Counted from the stretch's first letter, positions 17,758 to 25,572 are shown. The stretch is DNA of 64,000 nucleotides from Ornithinibacillus caprae (GCF_009728145.1 NZ_WOCA01000017.1:1-64000), one strand, 5' to 3'. A program made the numbers and translations. Notes: a model not told the origin generated them from the sequence alone.

Positions 17758-18629
17758 TAGCCCTGAGCGTTTGCTTCTTGGGCATCAAATAGGTTTTCAA
17801 ACTCTTCTATTTTTACATCAATATCAGCATCTTCAATTAGTTGATTTAGTTTTTCTTGGAATGATGATTGATCTACTTTAGAGTAAGCAAGCTGACGACG
17901 AAGATCTTCTTCCATATCTTCAAAAGACTCAATGTCTTCAGCATCACGCTTGTCCGTTACTTTAATAACATGGTATCCATATTGAGATTCAACAGGTTCA
18001 CTAATTTCATCAATTTCAAGGTTATATGCAGCATCTTCGAATTCCGGTACCATTTCTCCAGTTGAGAAATATCCTATGTCGCCACCATTTTCAGCTGAAC
18101 TGTCAGTAGAATATTCTTGTGCTAATTCAGCAAAATCTGCACCTTCATCAAGCTGTTGCTTAACATCATTTGCAGTTTCTTCATCTTCTACTAAAATATG
18201 ACTCGCTTGTATTTCAGTTTTCATGCGGTCGTAACGTTGTTGAACTTCTTCATCGGTAACTTCAATGTCTTCAAATGCCATTTTTTCTTGTAAAAGCATT
18301 TGGTATGCTTGATCACGAAATGCCTCTTCATCTGGTAATCCTTGTTGATACAAGTACATTTCAAAGTTTTCACCTTGCTGTTCTTTTGTTTGCTCTACAT
18401 ATTCATCAACTTCATCATCAGTTACTTCATATTTGTTTTCTAGTACTTGAAGTACTACCATTTCGTATAGTAGACCTTCACCTGCACGATCTTTTAATTC
18501 ATTATAAAAATCGTCTTTTGTAATATTTCCTGCTTGAGATTCAACAATTACTTCGGGATCATCAGAATTACAAGCAGATAATGTAAGGACTCCTGCAGTA
18601 ATCGTTGCTGCAATAGCTAGTTTTTTCAT
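17757..18629 (-). CDS. prsA: Foldase lipoprotein PrsA
   Basis: A 290-aa lipoprotein peptidyl-prolyl isomerase. It has an N-terminal signal peptide with lipobox LSAC (Cys about residue 20), an N-terminal helical chaperone region, and a parvulin domain (about residues 134-230). The domain contains ASHILVEDEET, FAELAQEYSTDSSAENGGD, GYFSTGEMVPEFEDAAY and YGYHVIKVTD. PrsA is anchored to the outer face of the membrane, where it folds exported proteins and penicillin-binding proteins; it is essential in B. subtilis. It is acidic overall, as expected in a halotolerant Bacillaceae. It is convergent with yhaL. Confidence 0.97.
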   Translation of the reverse strand: MKKLAIAATITAGVLTLSACNSDDPEVIVESQAGNITKDDFYNELKDRAGEGLLYEMVVLQVLENKYEVTDDEVDEYVEQTKEQQGENFEMYLYQQGLPDEEAFRDQAYQMLLQEKMAFEDIEVTDEEVQQRYDRMKTEIQASHILVEDEETANDVKQQLDEGADFAELAQEYSTDSSAENGGDIGYFSTGEMVPEFEDAAYNLEIDEISEPVESQYGYHVIKVTDKRDAEDIESFEDMEEDLRRQLAYSKVDQSSFQEKLNQLIEDADIDVKIEEFENLFDAQEANAQG

Positions 18630-18741
18630 GCATGAACACTCCTAATCTTTTTCCTTAAAATTAATGTACTATAAAGTAATATACCATAGTTTAACACAAA
18701 AAAAATAGTCCTATTATAAAATAGGATGGATCGCCCAAACT

Positions 18742-18927
18742 TTAAATCATTACATTTAAAACTTTTACATAAGAAGATACTAACAGAATTAGCATCATAA
18801 TATTAATTACTCGAAAAACACCAGCTTGTTTTGTTTGATTCATTTCCAGTTTTGTGCAAAATTTATGAGTAAGAGAATTGAAAATGAATAAAATAACTAA
18901 TGCATAAATGATAAAAATAATATTCAT
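18742..18927 (-). CDS. Small two-helix membrane protein, unknown
   Basis: A 61-aa protein with hydrophobic segments IIFIIYALVILFIFNSL (about residues 3-19) and VINIMMLILLVSSYVKVL (about 40-57), separated by a basic loop. The start at 18927 is chosen because GGGAGG lies about 10 bp upstream; an earlier in-frame codon lacks a site. I do not recognise the family. It lies between prsA and yhaJ on the same strand, roughly where B. subtilis has yhaK, but I cannot claim identity with YhaK. Confidence 0.6.
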   Translation of the reverse strand: MNIIFIIYALVILFIFNSLTHKFCTKLEMNQTKQAGVFRVINIMMLILLVSSYVKVLNVMI

Positions 18928-19100
18928 AACCTGAAAACCTCCCTTATGAATAACCAATATGGATGAGAAGTATCCATAAAATATATGACAAATTTATAAG
19001 AACTATGTGAACTTCATATGTCTTACTGTATCAAAATATTAACCTTGTGAACAGTAGTTTTTATAAAGAAATAAAAAAGAACCTGATGATAAACAGGTTC

Positions 19101-19643
19101 TTAGTTGGAAGCTTTAAGCAATATATGGAAGCCTTCATTTCCATTTTCAACAAAAGCTTCTTTAGGTGCTCTTGCGATATGAAAAATATAGATAAAATCT
19201 ATGAATGTGATACCTATATGAATAGAAGTAAATATTAGTATAAATACATAGAATTCAGGAATCAAAAAGCTTGCTAGGATTCCAGGTATTGTAACGATTA
19301 TTGTTGGAGCGAGTGCTACCAATAAAAAATGCATTTTTGATAATTGTATATGCGGATAACGATTTGTAATTCTTTTTGATTTTTTCTTTATGTTTTTGGT
19401 ACTATTTTTCTTTTTCACCATTAACAAAGGTAATTTATGCACGAACGAATGAAGTGGTAGTAAAAAAATAAGTGCAATTATAAGGTAAAATACTCCTGAT
19501 TCGTTTACTTGATTTCCACCATGAATAATTGTGGCTGGTACATACATAAAGACAAATGCTAATAGTCCCGTCAAGCACGAGATAAATCGAATCCATTGTT
19601 TACCGTATTCTTTGTGAAGGTTTATTGATTTCAAGCAATTCAT
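19101..19643 (-). CDS. yhaJ: DUF3267-type membrane protein (YhaJ-like)
   Basis: A 180-aa membrane protein with four predicted helices: about residues 18-38, 50-70, 107-130 and 134-154. LIALIFLLPLHSFVHKLPLL and ARAPKEAFVENGNEGFHIL are the conserved blocks of the DUF3267 family. The HxxxHK and late-loop residues resemble a degenerate site-2-protease-like arrangement, but activity is unproved. Function is unknown. AAGGGGG precedes the ATG. Position between prsA and yhaI supports the name. Confidence 0.75.
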   Translation of the reverse strand: MNCLKSINLHKEYGKQWIRFISCLTGLLAFVFMYVPATIIHGGNQVNESGVFYLIIALIFLLPLHSFVHKLPLLMVKKKNSTKNIKKKSKRITNRYPHIQLSKMHFLLVALAPTIIVTIPGILASFLIPEFYVFILIFTSIHIGITFIDFIYIFHIARAPKEAFVENGNEGFHILLKASN

Positions 19644-19843
19644 TTGTATACCCCCTTGATCGTTCGTAGTTGTACAAAATCAGTTATTTATATAATATTA
19701 AAAAATCCTTAATGAATGATAGTATGTTTGCGGAAGAAAAGCAATACTTTTTTTGTAAATTTTTTTAGATAGAATTATAATAAAAGAAAGTTTATTCAGA
19801 CAAATAATCTAGAATGTAATGTGAGATGGGGGAGAGGCATATA

Positions 19844-20185
19844 TTGGCGGCTTATAATAATGATACGGCAACATTTCATTTACAATTGCTAACGAAGACA
19901 TTAGATATGCAGAAATACCCATTTATTAAATTGATTATTGAGAGAACAATTACGAATGAAGAATATGATGAATTATTTCACTTATTACATACATTGAATT
20001 CTAAATATGAGGTTCAAAAAGAGGATGGACTTCTTGATTTTTCTTCGCTTCTCATACATTTTGCAGGAATGTTGAATGAGAAGTTAGATCCAAACGAAAC
20101 AATTTTTGCATTAAAAGCAGAGGGGTATTTTGTAGAACTTATGAATACATTTATCAAAATAATCGAGGAAGATGGCAGAAAATAA
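19844..20185 (+). CDS. yhaI: DUF1878-family protein YhaI
   Basis: A 113-aa helical protein of the DUF1878 family, with KLIIERTITNEEYDELFHLL and a C-terminal helix VELMNTFIKIIEE. The TTG at 19844 is chosen because GGGGGAGAGG lies just upstream, and the resulting 113 aa equals the B. subtilis YhaI length; an earlier ATG at 19826 overlaps that site. Function is unknown. In B. subtilis scoC follows at this point; here a GbsR-like gene and opuA follow instead. Confidence 0.82.
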   Translation: MAAYNNDTATFHLQLLTKTLDMQKYPFIKLIIERTITNEEYDELFHLLHTLNSKYEVQKEDGLLDFSSLLIHFAGMLNEKLDPNETIFALKAEGYFVELMNTFIKIIEEDGRK

Positions 20186-20216
20186 AGCGCTTGTTAACCG
20201 TTCCAAGCGCTTTTCC
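20184..20216. terminator. Terminator between yhaI and the GbsR-like copy 2
   Basis: AAAGCGCTTG and CAAGCGCTTT form a 10-bp stem with a 10-nt loop, followed by TTCC. It overlaps the yhaI stop. Confidence 0.75.
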
Positions 20217-20246
20217 TTATGATTACATGATGGGAATAAATATATT

Positions 20247-20732
20247 TTATTGTTTAAGCTCTCGAAAGAATGAATCTAATTTTTTATGGAAATCGATAAT
20301 GTTAGTTAACTGGTGTCGGAGGCGATCTCTTTCATCTTTTGTAATTCCTTTTTTGTTGCTTTGCTCCAAATCAAACTCGATCTCATCTAGAGCATCCTTA
20401 CGATGGTTAGTTGCATCGATCCATTTATTAATATATGAGGTCATAAATAACTTAAATAATTGCGAGTTTGCTTGATATAAGTCTTTACGTACTCCTTTTT
20501 TCCACACTAATGTTACTAAATTCAAATCTGATAAACTCCGAATACTTTTGCTCATCGAAGTTTTACTCTTTCCTAATGCTTCACTCATTTCATCCAATGT
20601 AAGTGGTTTTTCAGCTAAGTATAAATATGCAAATAATCGTGCTTCTAACGGTGTTAAATCGAACATTTCTATAGTTTTAGCGAATTCTATTACTATTTTA
20701 TTTCTTATGTTTTCGGTGTTTTGTTCCAACAT
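20247..20732 (-). CDS. GbsR/OpcR-family MarR-like regulator (copy 2), divergent from opuA
   Basis: A 161-aa winged-helix protein related to copy 1. LTLDEMSEALGKSKTSMSKS (about residues 43-62), IRSLSDLNLVTLVWKKGVRK and DLYQ follow the same pattern. It is read divergently from opuAA across a 302-bp gap containing ACAGT-type dyads, which makes it the likely local regulator of betaine uptake. That matches OpcR/GbsR control of opu and gbs genes in B. subtilis. AGGAGG precedes the ATG. It is about 20 residues shorter than copy 1, mainly at the N-terminus. Confidence 0.9.
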   Translation of the reverse strand: MLEQNTENIRNKIVIEFAKTIEMFDLTPLEARLFAYLYLAEKPLTLDEMSEALGKSKTSMSKSIRSLSDLNLVTLVWKKGVRKDLYQANSQLFKLFMTSYINKWIDATNHRKDALDEIEFDLEQSNKKGITKDERDRLRHQLTNIIDFHKKLDSFFRELKQ

Positions 20733-20855
20733 GTAATCCTCCTAGAAACATTGCTATATCAAGGTTACAATAAAATCGCTCTTTTGGAAAATGCCATATT
20801 GGCATGTATTTGCTAGTAAATTGGAGTAATTTAAAGGAATTAGCTTGAAAACATT

Positions 20856-20915
20856 GTACAGTTTAAACTGTACGAAAAATATAAACGAAATTAATGGTAT
20901 ACAGTGTTTGTACTG
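20856..20915. promoter_or_regulatory. Candidate operator dyads for the GbsR-like regulator
   Basis: GTACAGTTTAAACTGTAC (20856-20873) is a perfect 18-bp palindrome. A second, looser dyad, CAGTGTTTGTACTG (20902-20915), covers the likely -35 of opuAA. A third ACAGT lies at 20926-20930, beside the -10. The recurring ACAGT half-site between divergent genes suggests binding of the GbsR-like protein. No direct match to a published operator is claimed. Confidence 0.6.
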
Positions 20916-20937
20916 AACATATAAAACAGTATATAGT
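20908..20937 (+). promoter_or_regulatory. Probable sigma-A promoter of opuA
   Basis: TTGTAC (20908-20913), an 18-bp spacer and TATAGT (20932-20937) lie about 100 bp before opuAA. The -35 is inside the second ACAGT dyad, so a bound repressor would block it. Confidence 0.55.
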
Positions 20938-21034
20938 ATAAAAGTAAGTTAACCTTGCTCGGTACTTATGAATGTCTAGTAATCTATTCGGACTAGACTA
21001 GAACAAAAGAATCATAATTAAAGAGGTGAAAGAT

Positions 21035-22234
21035 GTGCCTATTATTGAGGCGAAAGGTTTGTCAAAGGTTTTTGGTAAGAATTCGAAACAGGCATTAAAG
21101 CTGTTAGATGAAGGCTTATCAAAGGAAGATATATTACAGAAGACTGGAAGTACAGTTGGAGTTAATCGTGCTTCATTTTCAGTAGAAACTGGTGAAATAT
21201 TTGTTATCATGGGTTTGTCCGGTAGTGGTAAGTCTACTTTAGTACGATTAATTAATAGATTAATTGAACCAACTGAAGGTAGCATCTTTATTGATGGCCA
21301 AGATCTAGCAAAAATGGATAAAAAAGAATTACGTCAAGTAAGACGTGAAAAATTAGGTATGGTATTCCAACGTTTTGCGTTGTTTCCAAATCGTACGGTT
21401 CTACAAAATGCTGAATATGGTCTAGAAATCCAAGGAGTTCCAAAAGAAGAACGTTCTAAGAAAGCAAAAGAAGCATTAGAAATGGTTGGTCTTGGAGGCT
21501 ATATTGAACAAAGGCCAGACCAATTATCTGGTGGTATGCAGCAACGTGTCGGGTTAGCTAGAGCGTTAGCGAACGACCCAGAGGTTTTATTGATGGACGA
21601 GGCTTTCTCTGCATTGGATCCATTAATTCGTAAGGACATGCAAGATGAATTAATTGATTTGCAATCGAATATGAAAAAGACAATCATTTTTATCACACAT
21701 GATCTGGACGAAGCACTTCGAATCGGAGATCGGATTGCATTAATGAAAGACGGTTCTATTGTGCAAATTGGAACACCGGAAGAAATCTTAGTAAATCCAG
21801 CAAATGATTACGTCGAGAAATTTGTTGAGGATGTGGATCGTTCTAAGATTTTAAATGCAGGGCACATTATGAAACGTCCTGAAACAATTAATATTGATAA
21901 ACACGGACCACGTGTAGCATTAGAGCGCATGCGTGAAGAAGGGCTATCAAGCATATTGGTTGTTGATAGTAAACGAAATCTAAAAGGGTATGTAACAGCA
22001 GATGATGCATCTGAAGCAAGAAAGAAAGATGTGCGCGACATTCATGAAATACTACGTACCGATATTAAGAAGGTTGAAAAAGACACAGCAATGCAAGATA
22101 TTTTTACCATTATAAATGGTTCACCAATTCCAGTTGCTGTTCTAGAAAACGAAAGACTAGTAGGAATTATTGTTCGAGGAGCAGTAATTGCTGCACTAGC
22201 TGGAGATAGTGAGGTGAACATCGACAATGTTTAA
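21035..22234 (+). CDS. opuAA: Glycine betaine ABC transporter ATP-binding protein OpuAA
   Basis: A 399-aa ATPase of the OpuA/ProV group. The ATPase core has Walker A GLSGSGKST (about residues 58-66), signature LSGGMQQR (about 162-169) and Walker B VLLMDEAFSALDP (about 183-195). Two C-terminal CBS domains (about 275-395, with SSILVVDSKRNLKGYVTADD) sense ionic strength in the related OpuA of Lactococcus. It powers import of the osmoprotectant glycine betaine. The GTG at 21035 is preferred, given AGAGGTG 6 bp before it, though a GTG at 21026 is also possible. It overlaps opuAB by 8 bp. Confidence 0.94.
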   Translation: MPIIEAKGLSKVFGKNSKQALKLLDEGLSKEDILQKTGSTVGVNRASFSVETGEIFVIMGLSGSGKSTLVRLINRLIEPTEGSIFIDGQDLAKMDKKELRQVRREKLGMVFQRFALFPNRTVLQNAEYGLEIQGVPKEERSKKAKEALEMVGLGGYIEQRPDQLSGGMQQRVGLARALANDPEVLLMDEAFSALDPLIRKDMQDELIDLQSNMKKTIIFITHDLDEALRIGDRIALMKDGSIVQIGTPEEILVNPANDYVEKFVEDVDRSKILNAGHIMKRPETINIDKHGPRVALERMREEGLSSILVVDSKRNLKGYVTADDASEARKKDVRDIHEILRTDIKKVEKDTAMQDIFTIINGSPIPVAVLENERLVGIIVRGAVIAALAGDSEVNIDNV

Positions 22235-23093
22235 TTCATTAAAAGAGTGGTTTACAGAAGGTATACCGATAGCTGAAGGGACAAAATGGTTTGTAGATGA
22301 ATTAACGGATAAGTTATCATTCTTATTTAATCCAATCAAAGAGCATTTTGGTAATTTCATGGAGTGGATGGCAGAGGATGTATTAATGGCTATACCACCT
22401 GTAGTGGTTATTATTGTAGTCGCATTATTAGCTTTCCTTCTGTCGGGTAAGAGGTTAGGATTAGCTGCGTTTTCTGTTGTAGGTCTATGGTTAATAAATA
22501 ATCAGGGATTCTGGGAACAGTTAATGAGCACGGTAACACTTGTACTAATTGCCAGTCTCTTATCGGTTATTATTGGAGTGCCTATAGGTATTTTAATGGC
22601 TAAAAGTAAAACTGCTGAGGCAATTATTACACCAGTATTAGACTTTATGCAGACAATGCCTGCATTTGTTTATTTGATCCCAGCAGTTGCATTCTTTGGA
22701 ATTGGTATGGTTCCTGGGGTGTTTGCATCACTCATCTTCGCAACACCACCAACAGTTCGTTTTACAAACTTAGGTATCCGCCAAGTCTCCAAGGAACTTG
22801 TAGAGGCTTCTGAAGCATTTGGTAGTACTGGTACGCAAAAACTATTTAAAGTTGAATTGCCAATGGCAAAAGCAACGATTATGGCAGGAATTAACCAAAC
22901 TGTAATGCTTGCATTATCTATGGTTGTTATCGCGTCTATGATCGGTGCACCTGGTTTAGGACGTGAGGTATTATCTGCACTACAACGTTCCAATGTTGGA
23001 GTAGGATTTGTTGCAGGTATTGGAATTGTAATTCTTGCAATTATTATTGATCGCTTTACACAAAGTATGAATAACAAAGGTGATAAAGCATAA
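22227..23093 (+). CDS. opuAB: Glycine betaine ABC transporter permease OpuAB
   Basis: A 288-aa permease of the ProW/OpuAB type. An N-terminal region of about 60 residues is followed by about six membrane helices. The binding-protein-dependent transport block lies around EASEAFGSTGTQKLFKVELP (about residues 194-213), the loop contacting the ATPase. Overlap with opuAA means coupled translation. The operon order A-B-C with one ATPase, one permease and one lipoprotein is the OpuA layout, not the OpuB/OpuC four-gene layout. Confidence 0.95.
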   Translation: MFNSLKEWFTEGIPIAEGTKWFVDELTDKLSFLFNPIKEHFGNFMEWMAEDVLMAIPPVVVIIVVALLAFLLSGKRLGLAAFSVVGLWLINNQGFWEQLMSTVTLVLIASLLSVIIGVPIGILMAKSKTAEAIITPVLDFMQTMPAFVYLIPAVAFFGIGMVPGVFASLIFATPPTVRFTNLGIRQVSKELVEASEAFGSTGTQKLFKVELPMAKATIMAGINQTVMLALSMVVIASMIGAPGLGREVLSALQRSNVGVGFVAGIGIVILAIIIDRFTQSMNNKGDKA

Positions 23094-23103
23094 TTTACTT
23101 GTT

Positions 23104-23131
23104 GGCAACCTTTTCAGTATGAAAAGTTACC
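23104..23131 (+). other. Intercistronic hairpin before opuAC
   Basis: TTTTCA-gta-TGAAAA extended by GG-AAC/GTT-CC pairs lies in the 73-bp gap between opuAB and opuAC. No T-run follows. It may protect the downstream opuAC segment and raise binding-protein yield; that is inference. Confidence 0.5.
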
Positions 23132-23166
23132 ATATATTAAAAATAGAAAAAGGGGAGTTTTATTTT

Positions 23167-24054
23167 ATGTTTAAATCATGGAAACGTCTAGGAATTGCTG
23201 CTGGACTTTCATTATCATTGATTGCTGCTGGTTGTGGCTCTGACAATGAAGATGGAAATGGAGATACAACAGAAGGCGAATCAAAAGAAATTGAATTAGT
23301 ATATGTAGAGTGGGATTCTGAAATCGCATCTACACACGTAGTTGGTAAAGTATTAGAAGACCAAGGTTTCGATGTTAAATTAACACCAATCGATAACTCT
23401 GTAATGTGGGAATCCGTAGCTAATGGCGAAGCGGATGGTATGGTAGCTGCTTGGTTACCAGCAACACATGCTAGCCAATATGAAGAATATGCAGATCAAA
23501 TGGTTGAGCTAGGTACGAACCTTGAAGGAGCTAAAATTGGTTTAGTTGTTCCTGAATACATGGATGTTGATTCGATTGCAGATTTAACAGACGAAGCAGG
23601 ACAAAAAATTACTGGTATTGAACCAGGTGCTGGTGTTGTAGCTGCAGCTGAGCAATCTTTAGAGGACTATGAAAACCTAGAAGGTTGGGAAGTTGTAACT
23701 TCTTCTAGTGGTGCAATGGCTACTGAGCTTGGTACTGCTTATGGTAATGAAGAAGAAATCATTGTAACTGGTTGGACTCCACACTGGAAATTTGCTGAAT
23801 ATGATCTTAAATATTTAGAGGATCCAGAAGGTTCATTTGGTGAGGCTGAAACTATCGACACAATGGTTCGTGAAGGACTTGAAGAAGATATGCCAAACGC
23901 ATATAAAATTCTTGACCAGTTCTTCTGGACAACAGAAGACATGGAAGCTGTAATGTTAGACATCTATAATGGGACTTCTCCTGAAGATGCAGCAGCAGCA
24001 TGGGTAGAAGATAACGCTGATACAGTTGCTGAGTGGACAGAAGGCGTAGAATAA
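23167..24054 (+). CDS. opuAC: Glycine betaine-binding lipoprotein OpuAC
   Basis: A 295-aa substrate-binding lipoprotein with signal peptide and lipobox IAAGC (Cys about residue 22), then an acidic linker. The mature part is a periplasmic-binding-protein type II fold with VYVEWDSEIASTHVVGK and several Trp residues (VTGWTPHWKFAEYD, about residues 200-213) able to form the aromatic box that holds the trimethylammonium group. The ATG at 23167 is preferred: AAGGGGAG is just upstream and the signal peptide then begins correctly. A strong terminator follows, then a 21-bp repeat array. Confidence 0.95.
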   Translation: MFKSWKRLGIAAGLSLSLIAAGCGSDNEDGNGDTTEGESKEIELVYVEWDSEIASTHVVGKVLEDQGFDVKLTPIDNSVMWESVANGEADGMVAAWLPATHASQYEEYADQMVELGTNLEGAKIGLVVPEYMDVDSIADLTDEAGQKITGIEPGAGVVAAAEQSLEDYENLEGWEVVTSSSGAMATELGTAYGNEEEIIVTGWTPHWKFAEYDLKYLEDPEGSFGEAETIDTMVREGLEEDMPNAYKILDQFFWTTEDMEAVMLDIYNGTSPEDAAAAWVEDNADTVAEWTEGVE

Positions 24055-24062
24055 TTAGGAAG

Positions 24063-24093
24063 AGACTGATACTTTTGGTATCAGTCTTTTTTT
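24063..24093 (+). terminator. opuA operon terminator
   Basis: AGACTGATAC and GTATCAGTCT form a 10-bp stem with a tight loop, then seven T residues. Confidence 0.92.
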
Positions 24094-24102
24094 ATGTCAT
24101 AT

Positions 24103-24337
24103 AAGCGTGAGAACATCGTACACGAGCGTGAGAACATCGGACACAAGCATGGGAACATCGGACGCGAGAGCGGGAACATCGGACACGAGAACGGGAACAT
24201 CGGACACAAGCGTGGGAACATCGGACGCAGGAGCGGGAACATCGGACACAAGCATGGGAACATCGGACACGAGTGCGTGAACATCGGACGCAAGGGTCAG
24301 AACATCGGACACAAGCGCGGGAACATCGGACAAGCCC
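24103..24337. repeat. 21-bp tandem repeat array A (11 units), GC-rich
   Basis: The core AACATCGGACAC recurs with an exact 21-bp period, starting at 24112, 24133, 24154 and so on to 24322. The first unit has one core substitution (TCGTA). The intervening positions vary within a limited set (AGCGTGG, AGAGCGG, AGCATGG). Units are near 60% GC in an AT-rich genome. Because 21 is a multiple of three, every frame stays open and gives spurious heptad-repeat proteins on both strands. It lies between the facing terminators of opuAC and yhaH. The same unit occurs again at 44.5 kb. Confidence 0.95.
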
Positions 24338-24339
24338 GC

Positions 24340-24402
24340 TCAAAGTAGGGGGGATTGTCAAGTAAAGTAGCCCAAAGTAGGGATTGTCAAGTCAAGTATG
24401 TG
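24340..24402. repeat. Short imperfect direct repeat after array A
   Basis: CAAAGTAGGG...ATTGTCAAGT occurs twice, at about 24344-24370 and 24372-24398, the first copy with a longer G-run. It fills the space between array A and the yhaH terminator. Role unknown. Confidence 0.6.
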
Positions 24403-24435
24403 CTTTCAGATCCCCTCAAAATATCAACCCCAAAA

Positions 24436-24473
24436 CAAAAAAACTCTCCCACTCAAAGTGAGAAAGTTTCACA
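24436..24473 (-). terminator. yhaH terminator
   Basis: On the minus strand AAACTTTCTCACT and AGTGGGAGAGTTT pair with one mismatch around a 3-nt loop, followed by a T-run. Confidence 0.8.
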
Positions 24474-24479
24474 CATTAA

Positions 24480-24839
24480 TTATTGCTTTTGTACTTTTTC
24501 TTCTAATTCTTTCAAGCTTGTTTCAATCTGTTCTAAGTATTCACGAATATTTTCTTGATGTGGTTCCACTGTACTTCTCCATTCTTGAACAGAGCTTTTC
24601 ATATCATTAGTGAGTTCCTTAATTAAGGCTACTCCTTCTTTTGATGTTGCAGTAATTTGATCTTTAAGTTTAACCCCGTCTTGTCTTAAGTTTGCAACAA
24701 GTTCTTTTAATTCAATGCTCTGTTCTCTTACACGGTCTCGCAGTTCTCTTCCGGACGAAGGTGCACTTAATAATGTTGCCGTAGCACCTACGACTCCACC
24801 TACCATAACACCAAGTAATAAAGATTTTCCGTTTGCCAT
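24480..24839 (-). CDS. yhaH: YtxH-domain protein YhaH
   Basis: A 119-aa protein: a short glycine-rich hydrophobic N-terminus (KSLLLGVMVGGVVGATATLL, about residues 5-24) and the YtxH signature LLSAPSSGRELRDR, then a long amphipathic helix rich in Lys and Glu. YtxH-type proteins are small membrane-associated stress proteins of unknown mechanism. The start at 24839 is chosen because AAAGGAG lies 10 bp upstream and the length matches B. subtilis YhaH. It precedes nothing on its strand; trpP lies upstream. Confidence 0.88.
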   Translation of the reverse strand: MANGKSLLLGVMVGGVVGATATLLSAPSSGRELRDRVREQSIELKELVANLRQDGVKLKDQITATSKEGVALIKELTNDMKSSVQEWRSTVEPHQENIREYLEQIETSLKELEEKVQKQ

Positions 24840-24942
24840 ACGAATCCGCTCCTTTCCCACTATACCTTATTGTTTTCCATTTTTTTTAAAACTATTATTC
24901 CTTTTCATGTATGTAATCTAATTATACAATTATTCTGTTTAA

Positions 24943-24978
24943 AAAATCCTCTGACAAGCTTTGTGCCAGAGGATTTTA
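24943..24978 (-). terminator. trpP terminator
   Basis: AAAATCCTCTG and CAGAGGATTTT form an 11-bp stem with a 13-nt loop, followed on the minus strand by a T-run. Confidence 0.9.
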
Positions 24979-24986
24979 TTTGTATA

Positions 24987-25505
24987 TTAGTTTACGGCAA
25001 TAGGTTGTGATCGTTTCATAATTTGCTGGACAATTGGATAAATAATGATCATGAATACTGTGTTTAACCCTGCTGCTGGAAGAACAACAGCTAAGAACAG
25101 AGCTGAAAATACTCCATCCATTAATCCAACAATGAATAATGCAACACTTAGGAAGATTGTTCCACTTATTATTGTGCCGATTGCAGTTAATAGTGGTGCA
25201 CTGATATTTATGTTAATTTTATCCTTAACAAGTAACAACAGTGCAAAAAATAATAATGCTGTGAGTGGTTTATCAATCATGTTTGATATTTGCCCACCTG
25301 GTGCATTTGTTGTTAATGCTGACATTAATCCTGTTGCAAGAGATAAAATAATGACGTATTTCAGTTTAGGAAATAACATAATTCCTAAAAACATCATTGC
25401 TAACATCATATCCGGTGTCACCCCATAAATGGGTGGCATAACAAAATGCAATACAGCACCAATCCCCAACAATAGTGATAAAATGACCAAAATTCTCGTA
25501 TTCAT
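24987..25505 (-). CDS. trpP: Tryptophan transporter TrpP
   Basis: A 172-aa integral membrane protein matching B. subtilis TrpP (YhaG) in length and sequence type. It has five or six hydrophobic segments, with GVTPDMMLAMMFLGIMLFP and the conserved loop TTNAPGGQISNMIDKP (about residues 65-80). It takes up tryptophan. The gene belongs to the TRAP regulon in B. subtilis, and here GAG triplets cover the ribosome site. In B. subtilis serC lies between trpP and hit; it is absent here. Confidence 0.94.
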   Translation of the reverse strand: MNTRILVILSLLLGIGAVLHFVMPPIYGVTPDMMLAMMFLGIMLFPKLKYVIILSLATGLMSALTTNAPGGQISNMIDKPLTALLFFALLLLVKDKININISAPLLTAIGTIISGTIFLSVALFIVGLMDGVFSALFLAVVLPAAGLNTVFMIIIYPIVQQIMKRSQPIAVN

Positions 25506-25511
25506 TTGTAC

Positions 25512-25572
25512 CTCTCCTCATCTCAAGCTTCGCTCAGCTCATAAAAATTTTAAGTTCTCCAACTGTACGCTC
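25512..25572 (-). promoter_or_regulatory. TRAP (MtrB) binding site over the trpP ribosome site
   Basis: Seven GAG triplets occur on the minus strand within 61 nt upstream of the trpP ATG. They are complementary to CTC at 25512, 25517, 25522, 25533, 25538, 25557 and 25570. The three closest to the start have exact 2-nt spacers and contain the Shine-Dalgarno sequence (GAGGAGAGG). This is the geometry bound by the tryptophan-activated 11-mer TRAP, which in B. subtilis blocks trpP translation. Confidence 0.85.

Noticed and set aside
20247-20732. Taking this MarR-like gene as scoC/hpr because of its position after yhaI
   Set aside because: Its HTH and tail follow the GbsR/OpcR pattern, it is on the opposite strand and shorter than ScoC (about 200 aa), and it is beside opuA.
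24081-24361. Open frames on both strands across array A giving seven-residue repeat proteins (SDVPALV, NIGHKHG types)
   Set aside because: The 21-bp period keeps all frames open automatically. There is no ribosome site, frames exist on both strands at once, and terminators of the flanking genes enclose the array.
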